A stretch of 64,000 nt of DNA from Dendrophyllia cribrosa (taxonomy: Eukaryota; Cnidaria; Anthozoa; Scleractinia; Dendrophylliidae). The stretch covers positions 1,330,888-1,394,887 of the forward strand of contig JAJLRJ010000002.1 of assembly GCA_024195265.1 (NCBI GenBank), read 5' to 3'. A program made the translations under genes and the position numbers. The stretch's first letter is position 1. Every line of letters starts with the position of its first letter. The notes beneath the pieces were generated by a model. It was not told the DNA's origin. It did no database searches and saw nothing but the letters and a program-made list of their open reading frames with translations. Positions 35,201 through 44,504 of the stretch are shown piece by piece.

Positions 35201-37201
35201 TTTTATTGATTGACTACCCCGGGATTTGATAATAGTCTTGTAATAAGAACTGAAATTATTACATTCACTCTTGTTTGTTTGTTGTTTTCTTGCTTGTACT
35301 TATATTTTAAGTTTGCAAGATGTTCTTCAGAGTTGTAATCATTTTAATACCGGTAGACCAAAGGAGGATATTACCATCTTCCCGGCATGCACTGCAAGTA
35401 AACTATATTATCAAACGGCGGCGACCCGCAAGCAGCTCATTTTACACTGACGCCGTTGAGGTTGGAGGTCAGTTGGTCGTAGTGGAAACCTTTCTACGTT
35501 AACCTATTTATTATATTTGCCTTGACAGAATATTTTCCATTTCGGTTTATGTTTACAGTTTGCTTTAAGGCCGCTTAACTTCCCAGATGGGCCGAAACCC
35601 ACGATAAGCGTCGCGTGGTAGACGCTCGAGTCTCTTCACAGATTCGTGGAATCATAAAACGTCTCGCCATTTCAAAATAATGCCGGCTTATATTAGGAGA
35701 AATATCCGTATATTTGCTTGCTTTGCCTTATAATATTGCATCTAACACTGGTGAACAGAGCCGGTGAAATAATTCTAGCTAATGAAAATATAAAACAACA
35801 GCTACTCAGCTCAACCACTCAGCACGCGACTGTCCTGCTGTGTTTGTTTACGGTTATGTTATTTTTAGTTCAAAATCGATCTTCGCTTTTCTCGCTATTT
35901 TCTGACTTTTCTATGGTACGAGCACTAATCATTCAACTTCATTTCATCTTATATTTTGCTGTGACCAAAATAAAAGTCGAATCGATCCACAAATGCAAAA
36001 AGATCTTCTCACAAACGACACGCCACTTGGAGCTTGCCGGATGTTGTCACTTTCAATTCAACGCCGATAAAAACAAACAGCCGCCGAAATAGATCATTTT
36101 CAACTTCAAAATTTGGGATGAAATCGTGGAGTCAATTGGAGTCAATTAGGTTTTCGAGAAAGTTTACATGTATACCTTAAATGACTGGAATTGGGTATTA
36201 TTTGGCTTTTGGCTACCTTTTTTGAGTCGATCCAACCAATTTAAAATATGCATTACCGATGACTACAAACAGACATGGACGACAACAGTCAAACTATACC
36301 ACGATAATTTTTTTCAACGGGTCCATTCCACTCTAAGAAAAACATTTCCTGATACATTATTAATAGAGGAATAAGGTACGTATTGTTTTCTTTCCATGCC
36401 TTTACATTAAAGCGAGGAAATCCACGTACAACTTTGACTAACATACGTGCGTTCTTCGGTTCCACCGTAAGTCATTCACCCGAATTTTACCCAAAGCATG
36501 CTGGGAAGATGGTAATATCCTCCTTTCGGTAGACCATAACTTGTATTATCATATGACCCGTACGGCCCTGCGAACCTTTTCTTTGCAATACCATTGATGA
36601 AAGTCTCGTATGAGGGCCGTACGCATTTGCGCGAGCGGGCCGGAAAAAGGCGTACGGCCCTACTACAAAAGCGGACGGCCTCGCACGTTAAAATTTCAAG
36701 CAATTTTGTCTCCAAATTGGTCATATGATAAAATACTTATCGACTAAGTTAGGTCGGACCGGATGGGAAAATATTTGGCTCTCGGTCATGGCACACGGAC
36801 CTCGCTGCACTCGGTCCATACACCATGACATTGAGCCAAATATTTTTCCATCCAGCCCTCCCACTTAGTCAATAAGTACATAGTATTTTTACTTACAAAA
36901 ATAAGATCTTACCGTTTTCCAGCTACATATCTGCTGACTTTCACTTTCTTCATGGTCAACTCTCCTGTTATAAGACGATATAAAGAAAGGAATAAAAATG
37001 ATTGCATGACTTTACATATTTGTCATATTTAATTTTACCTCCTAGTATAGTGAATTCTGTCTTAGGAGAATCTATTTTAACTGACTCAATAAGCCTAATA
37101 ACTGAGGTTGTTTCTTCCATTTATAGCTCACCCTTCTCATTTTTTACAGGAACAGCTCCTGCTGTACAGTTTATAGGGGCTCCTTTGGCTAATGGATCCA
37201 T
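16969..37201 (-). CDS. MFAP1: MFAP1 spliceosomal protein, complete 18-exon gene
   Basis: Microfibrillar-associated protein 1 is a nuclear component of the spliceosomal B complex. Coding exons (minus strand order): 37132-37201, 36913-36964, 34385-34490, 32834-32910, 32562-32637, 30337-30383, 29973-29997, 28942-29001, 28249-28308, 26789-26862, 25415-25523, 24820-24865, 23323-23375, 22095-22156, 21256-21415, 19471-19560, 17588-17653, 16969-17076. They total 1341 bp (446 aa plus TAG), close to human MFAP1 (439 aa). All junctions are GT-AG and in frame. Diagnostic parts are RYVAGKRPEYA, runs of Asp/Glu, [65 protein letters not shown] and the basic C-terminus RPSKRRK. The ATG at 37199-37201 fits the family N-terminus. 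No disabling change is seen. Confidence 0.96.
17223..17251 (+). repeat. Poly(G) run, 29 bp
   Basis: Twenty-nine consecutive G in the last MFAP1 intron. The length may be affected by sequencing or polymerase slippage. Confidence 0.9.
17690..18900 (-). repeat. Tandem array of ~105-bp units in MFAP1 intron
   Basis: About twelve diverged units each carry GGTCACACTTTAGGATT, TAGAACCACCTTGTACAGC and CCACAGGAAAGTACTGCTCA. Spacing varies from about 100 to 128 bp because of indels. Single dispersed relatives occur at 15940-16110, 24420-24600 and 44955-45140. The array lies between exons 17588-17653 and 19471-19560. Confidence 0.9.
19771..21240 (+). repeat. 52-bp minisatellite in MFAP1 intron
   Basis: Almost identical 52-bp units (CAATTAAAACTGTTTGTATA ... 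CAGCAAGCCAGGCATC) are repeated about 21 times up to 20896 and about 3 more times after an inserted MITE. Units differ mainly by AAAAACC versus AAACCC and rare single changes, indicating recent homogenisation or expansion. Confidence 0.95.
20897..21067. mobile_element. MITE inserted in the 52-bp array
   Basis: A 171-bp unit with ends AGCAAAGCGCACAA and TTGTGCGCTTCGCT (13 of 14 complementary) interrupts a 52-bp repeat at CCAAT/TAAAAC. Right-flank AT suggests a 2-bp duplication. The uninterrupted neighbour units show the empty site directly. Confidence 0.85.
21575..21692 (+). repeat. 17-bp minisatellite
   Basis: Imperfect units GTGTCTGCCTTAGATAA / GTGTCTGCCTTAGAGAG alternate about seven times in the MFAP1 intron upstream (in gene sense) of exon 21256-21415. 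Confidence 0.75.
22560..22690 (+). repeat. Repeat fragment ending in poly(G)
   Basis: GATGGACTAGCATCCCATCC is followed by the related GATAGGCTAGCATCCTATCC and then GGGGTGG plus 27 G (22664-22690). The CTAGCATCC motif is typical of dispersed SINE/LINE tails in marine invertebrates. It is degenerate. Confidence 0.55.
23703..23818. mobile_element. Hairpin MITE
   Basis: AGTCAATTCAATAAAACTTT and its near-perfect complement (ending GAATTGAC) flank internal ACAAGTGTAA arms. The unit is palindromic over ~115 bp in an MFAP1 intron. Confidence 0.75.
24240..24390 (+). repeat. GGGGATCATTT repeat cluster
   Basis: Four to six imperfect copies of TTGGGGATCATTTCGG-like units form a short degenerate tandem repeat. 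Confidence 0.6.
24420..24600 (+). repeat. Dispersed copy of the 105-bp array family
   Basis: It shows AGTTCTGACTTTTGTATCTG, GTGTGACCATTCAAATGAAA and CACTACTTTTGCACGGTGCC in the same order as the other relatives. Confidence 0.65.
26390..26655 (-). repeat. Decayed tRNA-derived SINE
   Basis: On the minus strand, GGTGCTGTGGTAAGACATTC and CGCCTCCCACCAATGTGGC are followed by TGTGGGTTGAGTTTGTTG, a TTTTTCTCCAGGTACTCC body and an AT-rich TTATTT tail. The order matches a widespread metazoan tRNA-SINE type, but box B has decayed. Confidence 0.55.
30512..30678. mobile_element. Hairpin MITE
   Basis: TATGTTGTGGTTCAAATTTT and its complement form arms ~75 bp long around a CAGATTCATTATCATATTCTGAG-type loop (only partly quoted). 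A partial relative with the loop TCAGATTCATTAGCACAAACTGAG-type lies near 32741-32830. Confidence 0.75.
30690..31120 (+). pseudogene. Penelope-like element fragment, GIY-YIG end
   Basis: The plus strand encodes broken pieces of the C-terminal part of a Penelope-like protein, such as a [14 protein letters not shown] string and the TDYYK/LTLESW-like region, with several stops. It is followed by a terminal region leading into the GCTGACGTTTCGAGCGCTAG motif at 31211-31230. It lies head-to-head with the better-preserved minus-strand copy. Confidence 0.5.
31339..32226 (-). CDS. Penelope-like element C-terminal ORF, GIY-YIG endonuclease
   Basis: This is 295 open codons ending TAA. Visible parts are the thumb/linker start ([18 protein letters not shown] and [11 protein letters not shown]), a cysteine linker ([13 protein letters not shown]), and a GIY-YIG-like nuclease with [21 protein letters not shown]. 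The reverse-transcriptase core that should precede it is absent, so this is a 5'-truncated copy. The downstream part to ~31150 contains the GCTGACGTTTCGAGCGCTAG terminal motif. It is inserted in an MFAP1 intron in the same orientation as MFAP1. The frame has stayed open, so insertion is probably recent. Confidence 0.85.
   Translation of the reverse strand: MHYKPTDSHSYLLHSSSHPSHVKNAIPYSQFLRLRRLCGDDSDFSNKSEEMCQFFKKRGYPDSVVNTGQQRAQQIDRQSALQMPQMEENERIPFTLTFHPHNNTVKSIILKNFKLLQNDPETGRIFSQPPLISFKRDKNIGNFLVTSALKSDDVPGTFKCTRTQCNTCPFIHNADKITGPKRSIKITDRFTCTSVNVIYCITCTFCKKIYIGETGRRLGNRFREHLRDVEKNDKDASKPVARHFNLTNHSKQHMTICGLSLHQGNTESRKNLEQKIIFQIGTLKPHGINERFSFN
33172..33604 (-). repeat. Full-length tRNA-derived SINE
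   Basis: The minus strand begins with a tRNA-like head: CTGGTTAGCTCAGTTGATAG (box A), then GCAGGTTTGAATCCCGGC (box B). A ~330-bp body follows, then the tail TGTAAAGCACCATGAGACG, CTATACAAGTCTCCATTATT and TTATTATTTTTTTT. It lies in an MFAP1 intron. Confidence 0.85.
34595..35215. repeat. ATCGATAAA-rich inverted-repeat region
   Basis: Many copies of ATCGATAAA and TTTATCGAT are clustered at both ends (34595-34740 and 35105-35210) in inverted orientation around a plain middle. It is probably a decayed AT-rich transposon. Confidence 0.5.
35220..36470. other. Large MFAP1 intron, no gene seen
   Basis: ORFs at 35320-35502, 35718-36092 and 36168-36374 have no recognisable domain. They lack the splice and codon features seen in real exons here. 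Nothing further could be assigned. Confidence 0.4.
36731..36888. mobile_element. MITE next to MFAP1 exon 2
   Basis: Arms AAATACTTATCGACTAAGT ... GGGAAAATATTTGGCTC recur inverted (GAGCCAAATATTTTTCC ... ACTTAGTCAATAAGTA) around a GGTCCGT-rich centre. Its end is only ~25 bp from the donor of the 36913-36964 exon. Confidence 0.7.
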
Positions 37202-37285
37202 TTTGGAGCGCTGTAATAAAAGCTTTCAAGAATAATTAGTTAGAGTTTTTCCAAACTTGCTTCCTTTCGTCTTCTTAAATCCAAT
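37202..37285. promoter_or_regulatory. Bidirectional promoter between MFAP1 and divergent gene
   Basis: Only 84 bp separate the two start codons. CCAAT lies immediately before the divergent ATG, and CAATATGGCGG at that ATG resembles a YY1-type element. Both 5' UTRs must be short or overlap. No TATA box is evident. Functional assignment is inferred from arrangement. Confidence 0.6.
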
Positions 37286-38274
37286 ATGGCGGATCACCTC
37301 AAGCGCTTGTACTTGTTTGTGAATCCGCTGACAGATCCTTTTAGCACGCTGAACAATAGTAACGCGGACTCTGAACGCCTTGGCAGTTTATTCCAAGCAG
37401 GCGAGCAGCGGGCGTGTTTCGTTTTAAGAAGAAGGACCAAGAATAGAAGGAGGGTGTTGAAAGTAAGGTTGTTTGGTTTAGTTCTGACACTCTCAAACTT
37501 CATGCAACTTTGACCTTGTGTTTTAATATGATGGGTCAAATTAAAACGCGCGAAAAAAGAAAGCCGACGCGCTCGAACTCATTCGATCGCGACACTTGAC
37601 AAGGTCTAACCAAAATTTTCAAACTTAACTTACGATTAAACGTATAATTTGTTTTATTGCAGAGTTTGAAATGCCCTTAACAGCTGATCTCTACAGAAGG
37701 ACGCGTCCTAACGCGTTTTGTGAGTCGATGTTGGTACAAGCGATATTTGGCGAGCATCACGAGGCCTGGCAGGGTAAATACAGTTCGGGAAGTGTTATGA
37801 GAATCTTTACATAATAATAATAAGCTTACGTCTTTGCTAACGAATGTTTAAGCTTTGTTAATACTGTTTCTTAGACTTTTCTCGTTTCTCTGAATTGTTT
37901 TTGGGCATTTTATTTAACGGTTTCTTTACGTTTAGTTTCGAGCGGCTGTTTATATATAAGACTTACGCTTAAGCTTAGTTTTCCTTGTGCGTTACTCGTT
38001 TTATAGTTCTCATTAGCTCATAGTTCACGTGTGTTGTCAGATAATTTTCACCGTAGGTAAGATTTAGCACTTGTTCATAAAAGGTAGAAAAAACAGCTAT
38101 ATTCTTGGTTTCAGATGCAAAAAGCTTAGCCAAGCCAAGCCGTCAAGTGTTGAATATTAATACAATTTGGTTTTGGCGGGATTGCATTGTTCGGCAGATC
38201 AAACAAGTGAACAAAGTCGATCATACTACAGTAGCATTTAACCTGCATAAAATGCTAAAAGTTAGCAGCACAAG
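37286..38274 (+). CDS. Unrecognised gene divergent from MFAP1, 5' exons
   Basis: Three exons join in frame: 37286-37462 (start MADHLKRLYLFVNP, ends AAA/GTAAGG), 37665-37772 (after TTGCAGAG; FEMPLTADLYRRTRPNAF...EAWQ), and 38117-38274 (DAKSLAKPSRQ... then INTIWFWRDCIVRQIKQ, donor AG/GTTAGT). The product is basic and soluble with no signal peptide or membrane segment, and I recognise no family. The gene should continue downstream. The next segment is interrupted by the 5.4 kb element, and a decayed copy of the third exon is found beyond it at 44505-44715. Confidence 0.6.
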
Positions 38275-38606
38275 GTTAGTTGAATGCACAATTTTCATAT
38301 ATAATGCCGAATACGTGTATTTTGTATTAAAGTGCTTTTTCGCGGCCTTCCATCGTCAAATGTCCTCAATTCAGTTTCTCATCACGTTGCTTTGTCCAAA
38401 AGGGCCTACATAGAAGAACACAAGCCGCCAACTTAATTTCCATTTTATTTGGTCTTCTTTGTCTGGTCAAAGGAAATAGTTTGACATTTAAGTGTACGTG
38501 AAGTGAATAATTTATTTCCCAAAATGATGATTAAATTGGGACTCCATCGATCCGAATATGCGAGTTCCGCATTGTTGCAGGATGTTCGTCGGAGTTATTT
38601 TCATAC

Positions 38607-38630
38607 TTTATGGTTGACATATATCAAGAA
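38607..38630 (+). repeat. 24-bp direct repeat, left copy
   Basis: Identical to 44030-44053 (starts TTTATGGTTGACATATATC). It abuts the left TIR exactly at 38631, so it behaves as a target-site duplication. Confidence 0.9.
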
Positions 38631-38737
38631 CACTGCAAAAAGAAGTTCCCTCTTTGAAGTGTAAATCTCTTAAATTTTAAGAGAAAAACCCTTAAATGTC
38701 TGTCCGTGGGATAAGGGCACTTTTCTCTTGCACCAAG

Positions 38738-39184
38738 GGTGACTTCTCTTATATTAAGTGTGTGCTACCTCAAAATAGTTGCAAGACTACACTTAATAAA
38801 AATCAAGGAACACTTAAATAAGCGCAGTAAGAAACTAACTTAAGGGAAACGATCCTAAAAGTAGGAATTAGACCACCCTAAATCAAGTGCCAAAATTGCC
38901 CTAATCAAAGGGTCACATCGCTTTTCTAAGTGTTTGCAACCTTGAAGTAGTTACAATACCGCACTTCATAGAAATCAAAACACACTTAAATAAGGGCAGA
39001 ATGAGACTTATTGAAGGGAACCAAACCTAACTTGAGGGGAACGGCCCTAAAACTGGGAATTAGAGAACCTTAAATCAAGTGCCAAAATTCCCTTAAGGAA
39101 AGGGTCACATCACTTTTCTAAGTGTTTGCAACTTTGATAGTTGCAAGACTGCACTTAATAAAAATTAAGACCCACTTGAGTAGG
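38738..39184 (+). repeat. Left subterminal repeat array
   Basis: About 2.5 units of 165-190 bp start near 38738, 38905 and 39094 (GGGTCACATC-CTTTTCTAAGTGTTTGCAA, with AATCAAGTGCCAAAAT near the unit end). Many short CACTTAA motifs occur inside. Such arrays commonly bind transposase. Confidence 0.8.
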
Positions 39185-39952
39185 GGTAAAAAACACTAGA
39201 TGTAGGGATGCAAAACATAATTTGCAGGACTTCTGTGCACTTAAGAATCAGAATACAATTGCACTTGCAACTAGAAGAACTGATTTGTTGAAGTGTCTAA
39301 TGTTCATCTCAAAATAAATGAATAACATGTAGATACTATAACCCCATACATATATTAGCTAGGTGAAGCTCCTTTAACACAGCATATCCCTGTAACAAGA
39401 AAGTGGCACAAGACATTGAGTAAAATCGTTTTATTATAAGCTTTCCAAAAAGTATAACACGATTACTCTTGTAAATGCTAATCCAGGCTAACAACAGCAA
39501 CTGACAGATACAATGCAGATATAATTTGCACTATGCCTAAGTACAAACCTCAAACATGGGGAGCAATTTCAAAGTCTACACTTGCACAAGAGTCTGTAAC
39601 CTTGTAAACACATGTTTGATGTACATTCCTTGGAATGCTTTCTTCAGTTGCAAGAAAGTCACAACAGGAATTTCAGTTTTTCACTTGTTAAAAACGTACA
39701 AAAAGAATTTCAAAAGTCAATGTCAACCAACAAAATTTACTAAGACAGTCACCCAGTGTCTTAATTAATCTTAAAGCGAGTTAGCAAAAACTAAGAACTT
39801 GTGAACAGATTCATGATGGCTGTTCAGAATTCTAAGGGCTGATGACACATTAATCAGTTTTTCACTTGTAAAAACATACAAAATGAGTTTCACAAGTCAA
39901 TGTCAACACTAACAAAATTTACCAATTCAGCAACCCAGTGTCTTAATTAATC

Positions 39953-42900
39953 TTAAGGTGAGTTGGCAAAAACTAAGTACTTCTGAACAGACTCATGATA
40001 ACTGTTTAGAATTCTTGGTGCTGATGACACATCATGATCTCCAAGCACAAACTGTTGGAGAAAAAAGTAGGTGTTCCGTAACGGCTTAGGATAGTCCAAG
40101 TGGAACACATAGAAAAGGGCCAGAAGTTGGACAATTGCATGCCCAAGTGAATTTTCTCTTTCAGATATGGTACAGTACTTCTCTTCTCCGACCATAAGAG
40201 TGTAGTCCTCATCACCATCAGCAGCTTCCCCTGGCTGCTGCACCAGGAGATATGGTTCATTTTCATGGGAGAGCCCTGATGGGATGTCCTATATCAGAAA
40301 CCATCAAGTATAAGAAAATAAAATAAAAATAATCAGTTAAGACATTCATATACTTCCTGGTATAGAATATAATCCAGTGGCAAATCTACAGGAGGGGCAC
40401 CCCCATTTTTGGTGATGGTCCATGTACTTGGAGTGTAAGCACGAAACGTGGAAGCAGATGATGATCATGATCACACCTTAAGATGTGTATCTTTCAGATC
40501 ACACTCAAAAAATATGGTCATTTGGCACAGCATTATATTATACAGGGATACAAGAATAATAAGAATCATAAACTATTAAAATATTTTAGTTGGGTACTCT
40601 TCAGTAGGGTCCTGTAAATCCTGATTTTACAGCCTTTTTATTGTGCACCCACCTCATCAGATGAAATTACAGCAAAGACACCTTTATTCTTGCCTTCCTT
40701 TTTGTGCAGTTTGGTTACAAATATTTGTGGCATGGTTTTTAACAGTACAGCACCTGGCAGTGGAGAACGAAGAACACAATTATCCCTGTCCCATAAACTG
40801 TGAATAGACTGTACATGTGTACTGGTTATGGTAGGATGAGACATATTACTTACTCTGCAATTAACATAAAAAATGCTAAAATAACATTTTATATTCCATA
40901 AGGCAGAGCAATCTATTTTGTAAGAAACCTCTAAAACTTTGTAAATTGCATACCAGTGATTTCATCCTGGGTCAATGAAAATTCCTGTTTGATGAATTGT
41001 GTTATCTTCTCCTGCTGGGTTGTCCATGCATTGATTAACATCTCTACACCACTGCACTGTATGTTTTTTTCCAATTTTAGGATTCGAACCAATTCCTCCT
41101 CAAGCTGAAATCCATAAGAATTTAGCCACAATCAGAATCTAATTGCACCCTTCTAGTACCAAGTGCTTCATGCACAATGCAAGAGCTAAACTTTCGATTC
41201 TAAATCATTGAGGTAGCAGGGTCTTGGGAACATGGTCTAGCATAAGCATAATTTCCCTACTGCTTATTGCAAGTGCAAACCAACTATTAATGTGCATAAA
41301 GGTCATAATATACCTCACTGCCAATACTAAGAATGTGGTACTTTGCTAGTGTGTCTCTCTTTCTTGTCCGTACATCAATCTTAGTTATGAAGCTTCTCCG
41401 GGCTGAAAATTCTGCATCCATAAGTTCTTTTATTACTTCTTGATCTGGTGAACGTTTACTCAGCTCTTCTTGGAGTCTTTTGGTGTGTCTTGCTAATGAT
41501 GCAGGGTCATTGACAGCTACCTGTACTTGTGTTCCTATCAAATGTATACAGACAATCAGACTAAATTTAATGTAGTAAATTGGAAGCAAAGACAGTCTCG
41601 TAAAAGGATGCATCATTTATACCTTGATCACAATCTGATTTCAACCTCTTAATTCCCACCAAACTAGAAGCACTTGTTGATGACCTCCTTTTTTCCTGGT
41701 ATCGTTTGTTTTCCAGGGCTCTTCTAATTTTTTCTGCTAAGAGAGCCTATGATGTAAAAATAATGTAAAAATGTAAATGTCATTTATGGTGGTCATGCAC
41801 AAAGCTTCATAACCACTAAGCTTAGGTAGTTTTGATGCCATGAAGAAAGCAAAACCAATATTGAATTCTTAAAATCTACAAATTAAATTTACCCAAAGAT
41901 ATAACAATTGTATGACAAGAAAACAGAATTATTTGTAAATAATAATTCAAACACATTCTAAAAATTCTGTCTTTTAAGGCTTGTAATGTTTATTGGACAA
42001 TAAAATTGTTTGGAAAATAACACCCACCCACTCCTTGAAAGGTTTGCTGTTGGAAGGCTTCTCTCCAGGCATCAATTGTAAAGGGTTAATTTGCTGCAAG
42101 CAGGGATACTTGAGACAATATCTCCATGCCACCCACTCAACTGTTTCCTTTGAAGGCCGAGGATTCTCTGACTTTATGTGATCAGCAACCTGGTTTACAA
42201 ATTTCTTGGAGAGATCACGGGGCAATGAGCCTGGTTGCTTATAATCAGTTTTCAAACCCTTGTCAACTTTTTTTCCAAAGAAACTCAGCAGATCAAAGTC
42301 GGGTGGTAGATCCAGTGGCTTGTATTTTTCAAATCCACCAAAGCAATTTTCCTGTGTTTGTTTGGGTGATTGAGAAGGTGGAGGGCTGTCTTCTGATGAA
42401 TACACTGATCGTGTAGAACCACTTGCTGACGACACTGATGAACTGCTTCTTTTCTTCCCGTTACTACTGCTACTACTGCAAAGGATGCTTCCACTTTGTT
42501 GGATCACTGGTACATCATCGGGAAGTTCCTCTTGTTTTCTCTGAAAACACGCAGATAATTACAGATTTGCAAATGGATTTGATTGCTAGGTGCATGCAAA
42601 CAATTTTATAATCACCATTAATTCAATACTTTTCAGGAGAACTTCCACTCTAATCTGCAAAATGAGCCATCGGCAAAAGAAATGGCGGGAAACGTAAAAC
42701 GGCGGCCATGCATGAAGATGAAGTGCAAATGTTATACTTTTGCTGTACCTTTTAAAGCTTATTTAGAAAATGTAGACTTACAATTTCGCGAAGAAAATTT
42801 CGTAAATGTATCCTGTCTTCAACAGACGATTCGTTCAGCTCGTATTTGATATCTTCTGCATCCAAGAGGAGCAATGTTGATCCTTTAATCGCTTTCGCTG

Positions 42901-43098
42901 TTGGAAAAACGAACCACAGTAAATTAGAAGGCCGTTCTAGCACGGCAACACATTCAACAATGGGAAAAAGATGAAGTAAATACAACACCTACCATGCAAA
43001 GCTTCGGTAAGCGATTTAGGTAAACCAACTTCAGCCAGTTTAACTGCTAAGTCCTTCGCTGAAAGGTCTATTACATCTTCCCTGGTTAAGCCCGCCAT
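39953..43098 (-). CDS. SAM-like domain protein of SAMD3-like type, intact in mobile element
   Basis: Eight exons join in frame: 42993-43098, 42782-42897, 42028-42540, 41623-41746, 41314-41534, 40954-41104, 40653-40852, 39953-40288. The total is 1767 bp, 588 aa plus TAA. Seven have plain GT-AG borders; the 40852 acceptor is GCAGAG/TA. Residues ~1-75 form a SAM-like domain (LTREDVIDLSAKDLAV, GSTLLLLDAEDIKYEL). A Ser-rich linker follows, then LPRDLSKKFVNQVADHI and WVAWRYCLKYPCLQ (~180-240), a basic IRRALENKRYQEKRR, EFSARRSFITK, and a C-terminal AIVQLLALFYVFHLDYPKPLR. This order matches the uncharacterised multi-copy SAMD3-like proteins of fish and cnidarians, from memory and unverified. No DDE, Tyr or Ser recombinase motif is evident. 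The start ATG at 43096-43098 lies in a CCAAT-bearing, GC-richer promoter. Confidence 0.8.
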
Positions 43099-43455
43099 CT
43101 TGTCTTCTTTCGCGTCACCGTGAAAGCGAGGCTGGAATTTGGCGGGCTTTCCCAATGTTCTCATTGGCCTAGAACACATATTACGCATTCGGATTGGGCT
43201 TTGATTGACGTAGAATTATATTCTTCCGATCGATTTTCAAAACAATCATGTGGCGATGTGTCTTTTCCTTCTGCGTGTTTAGTGCGATATCGTTGTGAAT
43301 ACTTCTTTCGCATTTGAATCTCGTTCATTCAGACGATGATTTTAAACTTATTTGTGGTCTTGGCCGTACACCAGATTGCAAGAAAGTTTATACAAAATAC
43401 AATAGCTTTTACAAGCATATCAGGAGAAAACACGACGACATAGCGCAAAACAATC

Positions 43456-44029
43456 CACTTAAAAGTGCGACATACACTTAATACAGAGCAGATATGTTTT
43501 CCAAAGTGTCATATCTCTTATTGTTGGGAAATTCACTTCATTTAGAGTACTTCTTTTTGAAGTGCATGTATACTTAAGTAAGGGTTATTCCTTAATAAAG
43601 AATGGTTTCTTATTTTAAGGGAATTCAACTATTTTTAGGTTATAAATACTTTGTTTAGGAGATCAAAACTTAATGCCAAATAATTTCACTTAAAAGTGTG
43701 CAAAACACTTGTACCAGTGCAAATATGTTTGACAAAGTGAAAATCTCTTATGTTTTGAAAAATTCACTTCCTTCAGAGTACTTCTTTTTTGAGTGCATGT
43801 ACACTTAAGTTAGGTAATATTTCTTGATAAAGGGTGATTTCTTATTTTCAGGGAAATAAACTTTTTTAAGGGTATTTATATTTTGTTTAGGGGGTAACAA
43901 CTTACTGGCAAATAACTGCACTTAAAAGTGTGCAAAACAATTAATACCAGTGCAAATCTCTTTTCAAAAGTGTCCACTCTCTTATATTTTGAGAAATTCA
44001 CTTCATTAAGAGTTCTTCTTTTTGCAGTG
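43456..44029 (-). repeat. Right subterminal repeat array
   Basis: Units of ~231 bp start CACTTAAAAGTG at about 43456, 43687 and 43919. The last is cut off by the TIR. Each contains GAGTACTTCTTTTT(T)GA(A)GTG, a near copy of the TIR itself. The array differs in sequence from the left one. Confidence 0.85.
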
Positions 44030-44053
44030 TTTATGGTTGACATATATCAAGAA
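44030..44053 (+). repeat. 24-bp direct repeat, right copy
   Basis: Exact match of 38607-38630, starting at the first base after the right TIR. Identity ends where the flanks diverge (GGCATTC on this side). Confidence 0.9.
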
Positions 44054-44504
44054 GGCATTCACACTACGGCTCCTTCGTAATGATATTTGTGAATTCGCTC
44101 TCCAAACGCTGGACCAGCTGCAATTTTGGAAAACTGCAAACCCACACCCGATCTGCCATTTTGTTTTTCATGTTGTGATGCCATTTGAAGGCTAGGATAC
44201 ATACATGTAGCTTCAGTGTTTTGTGTTTCCATACCGGGGGAACACATATCACTGGTGATACATGTATGTGTTCGGTACATGTGCCGTGGAATGCTGTAAG
44301 GGGATAAACATGCATCATTCTTATATTAACAGGGTAGTCAGGTTAGGTTTTAGATACAGAAAATGACTACATGAAAATTTTTTGGGCTGATGAGGGGGTC
44401 ATATTTTAATAGGTCTGGGCATAAGCCAAGGTGAGATGCCCTAATCAACTGATTTTTTGCTTATTAACCTGTAGTTCTATTTATTACTTCATGAAAGCTA
44501 GTGT

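Larger units (their letters stand above)
38631..44029. mobile_element. 5.4 kb TIR element carrying a SAM-like gene
   Basis: The left end CACTGCAAAAAGAAG and its exact complement at the right end define the borders. Similarity continues imperfectly (TGAAGTG, TCTCTTA...). Beyond the TIRs lie the left subterminal repeats (38738-39184) and the right ones (43456-44029). The interior holds one intact eight-exon gene on the minus strand (39953-43098). A 24-bp direct repeat abuts both ends. Ends beginning CACTG and subterminal repeats recall CACTA/EnSpm elements, but those make 2-3-bp duplications and no CACTA transposase is seen. It may be a gene-carrying non-autonomous element or an undescribed superfamily. 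Confidence 0.8.

Noticed and set aside
38631..44029. Ordinary CACTA/EnSpm element
   Set aside because: The CACTG ends and subterminal repeats fit, but a 24-bp duplication and the absence of any CACTA transposase do not. It is kept as an open question, not a classification.
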